Assembly: GCA_039184055.1 (NCBI GenBank)
Contig: JBCDBH010000322.1
Span: forward strand, 1 to 6,747
DNA from: JBCDBH01 sp039184055
GTDB taxonomy: Bacteria > Acidobacteriota > Thermoanaerobaculia > Multivoradales > J023
DNA length: 6,747 nt
Direction: 5' to 3'
The translations under genes were made by a program, and so were the position numbers. Shown piece after piece: positions 5,862 to 6,747 of this stretch; the stretch's first letter is position 1; each line of letters opens with the position of its first letter. The notes below the pieces were generated by a model, which did not search any database, had not been told where the DNA came from, and was given only the letters and a program-made list of their open reading frames with translations.

Positions 5862-5890
5862 CTCCCACGACCGCTGCGCCACGATACAAT
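5862..5890 (+). promoter_or_regulatory. Weak promoter candidate for the VWFA-related gene
   Basis: TACAAT (5885-5890) matches five of six -10 bases. The -35 position gives CTCCCA, matching only three of six. If real, the leader would be about 150 nt, similar to the FadL gene. An activator could compensate for the poor -35. The call is tentative. Confidence 0.25.
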
Positions 5891-6030
5891 TCACGTCCAC
5901 CCTTTGGTGGTTTCCGGTCAACCGACGAAGTCGCGGCGATCCCCCAAAACAGCGCGCGACCTCGAAGGTTGTACCGAACCGGTAGGTCAATGACCCAGCA
6001 TGTCTTTGGCCGGTCCACAACCGTCTCCCG

Positions 6031-6036
6031 TGGAGG
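6031..6036 (+). promoter_or_regulatory. Ribosome binding site of the VWFA-related gene
   Basis: TGGAGG lies 10 nt before the ATG at 6047. The encoded protein begins with a signal peptide at exactly that ATG, which supports this start. Confidence 0.65.
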
Positions 6037-6046
6037 CCGATCCCCT

Positions 6047-6747
6047 ATGCTTGTTTTGCGAAGCTCTCTCGTCTTGTTCATCATCTCGACATTACTGTCG
6101 AGCGCCGCCATCCTCGCGCAAAGTGAAACATTTACCGACACGACGTCGACCATCGTCGTCGAGGTACCGGTCGAAGTCACGCTCGATGGCGAGCCTCTTC
6201 GCGGTCTCGACGCCTCGAATTTCGAGATCGTCGACGGTCGAAAGGAAAGAGAGATCGTCGGCTTCGACGTCGTCGACCTCTCCGACGTCGACGCCCGCGC
6301 CGCCAGCACCGGTGAGATCCCGGTGATCGCGCGTCGTCATTTTCTTTTTCTTTTCGATCTTGGCTTCGCCGATGCACAGAGTGTCGAACGCGCCCGTGAA
6401 GCGGCGCTCGAGGTGGTCTCGAACGACCTGCATCCCGCCGACCTGGTGGCGGTCGGCACCTATAGTGAACAGATCGGCTCGGTCCTCCAGCTCGGTTTCA
6501 CCCCCGATCGCAACCAGGCGCGCAACGCGATCAACTCCCTGTCGATCGAGCGCCCGGGTCTGATCCAAACGGTCGACACCCTACGGCTCACGGCTCAAGG
6601 GATCGCCAACGATGCCGCGACGGGCACCGACGCCGGCGGCGGTGGTGCCAGCGGCGGCGCGGCCGCCGAGGCCCGATCCGCGGCCGACGATCAGGTGCGT
6701 AGCTTTTCGCAACGCGTCGACCTCGCCGACGACACCCAGGAGCGCGG
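6047..6747 (+). CDS. Acidobacterial VWFA-related secreted protein, cut by the window end
   Basis: The first 233 residues of an open frame with no stop before the window ends, so the gene is partial at its 3' end. Residues 1-24 are a signal peptide (hydrophobic core 8-23, ending ILA). Next is an Ig-like or beta segment with VEVPVEVTLDGEPLRGLDASNFEIVDG (38-64), the usual opening of the VWFA-related family typical of Acidobacteria. The VWA-like domain starts with RRHFLFLFDLGFAD (96-109). The metal-site motif DxSxS is not intact: the sequence reads Asp104-Leu-Gly-Phe-Ala. It continues with ARxAALEVVSNDLHPADLVAVGTYS (116-140) and LGFTPDRNQ (149-157). A Gly/Ala-rich disordered loop follows at about 190-212. 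VWA domains mediate protein contacts, here outside the cytoplasm; the ligand is unknown. A hairpin and a 280-bp gap separate it from the upstream operon, so it is probably its own unit. Confidence 0.85.
   Translation, partial: MLVLRSSLVLFIISTLLSSAAILAQSETFTDTTSTIVVEVPVEVTLDGEPLRGLDASNFEIVDGRKEREIVGFDVVDLSDVDARAASTGEIPVIARRHFLFLFDLGFADAQSVERAREAALEVVSNDLHPADLVAVGTYSEQIGSVLQLGFTPDRNQARNAINSLSIERPGLIQTVDTLRLTAQGIANDAATGTDAGGGGASGGAAAEARSAADDQVRSFSQRVDLADDTQER

Larger units (their letters stand above)
5767..6046. other. Intergenic gap before the VWFA gene
   Basis: Apart from the hairpin at 5779-5805, no gene is supported here; the open frames are short and mirror-like. It contains a TACAAT (5885-5890) that could be a -10 box for the next gene. 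The -35 region 17 bp upstream (CTCCCA) is poor. The repeat core CAATTCAC (5887-5894) overlaps it. GGTCAATGACC (5985-5995) is a short near-palindrome. Confidence 0.45.

Noticed and set aside
5634..6309. Minus-strand frames of 128 and 172 codons across the gap before the VWFA gene
   Set aside because: They overlap the end of the hydrolase gene or the VWFA signal peptide, run through the terminator-like hairpin, and show no recognisable protein pattern.
1..6747. Mobile element, CRISPR array, toxin-antitoxin or phage signature
   Set aside because: No terminal inverted repeats with target duplications, no regularly spaced repeats, no transposase, integrase, nuclease or toxin motifs, and no tRNA-like sequence were seen on either strand.

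Overview
The window reads as a high-G+C bacterial chromosome segment, most likely from Acidobacteriota. Two genes point that way. The cut-off gene at the right edge has the layout of the acidobacterial VWFA-related family (TIGR03436-like). The first gene resembles the TPR proteins that are common in that phylum. Both assignments are recalled family resemblance, not database searches. Outer-membrane FadL indicates a diderm cell. I see no tRNA, rRNA, CRISPR, transposase, integrase or phage gene, so nothing marks this as a mobile island.

Layout from left to right: (1) positions 1-332, a leader with a 10-bp direct repeat and a hairpin; (2) a TPR-like protein on + (333-1550); (3) two small genes on - that probably form an operon, a YbjN/TY-Chap-like protein (2626-2144, GTG start with a strong ribosome site) followed by an uncharacterised acidic protein (2075-1557) that meets the TPR gene tail to tail with 6 bp between them; (4) a divergent control region (2627-2867) with a good sigma70-type promoter facing right, a 14-bp palindrome and two near-identical AATCAA(A)TGATCA repeats; (5) a rightward two-gene operon, an OmpP1/FadL outer-membrane transporter (2868-4145) and a secreted SGNH/GDSL hydrolase (4159-5766); (6) a GC-rich hairpin that probably terminates that operon; (7) a 280-bp gap; and (8) the start of a secreted VWFA-related protein running off the right end (6047 onward).

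The most coherent biology is the FadL plus SGNH pair. The hydrolase ribosome site begins on the last two bases of the fadL stop codon, so the two genes are almost certainly co-expressed. The hydrolase has a signal peptide and a complete Ser/Gly/Asn/His catalytic set. It ends in two polyproline runs and an eight-cysteine domain. A reasonable inference is extracellular or surface ester cleavage followed by FadL uptake of the released hydrophobic product. The substrate cannot be read from sequence. The divergent YbjN-like pair shares the control region and could be co-regulated, but this is not shown. Nothing here is a clear new defence or mobile system. The leads most worth following are the coupled lipase-transporter operon, the cysteine-rich tail and the repeat-bearing divergent control region.
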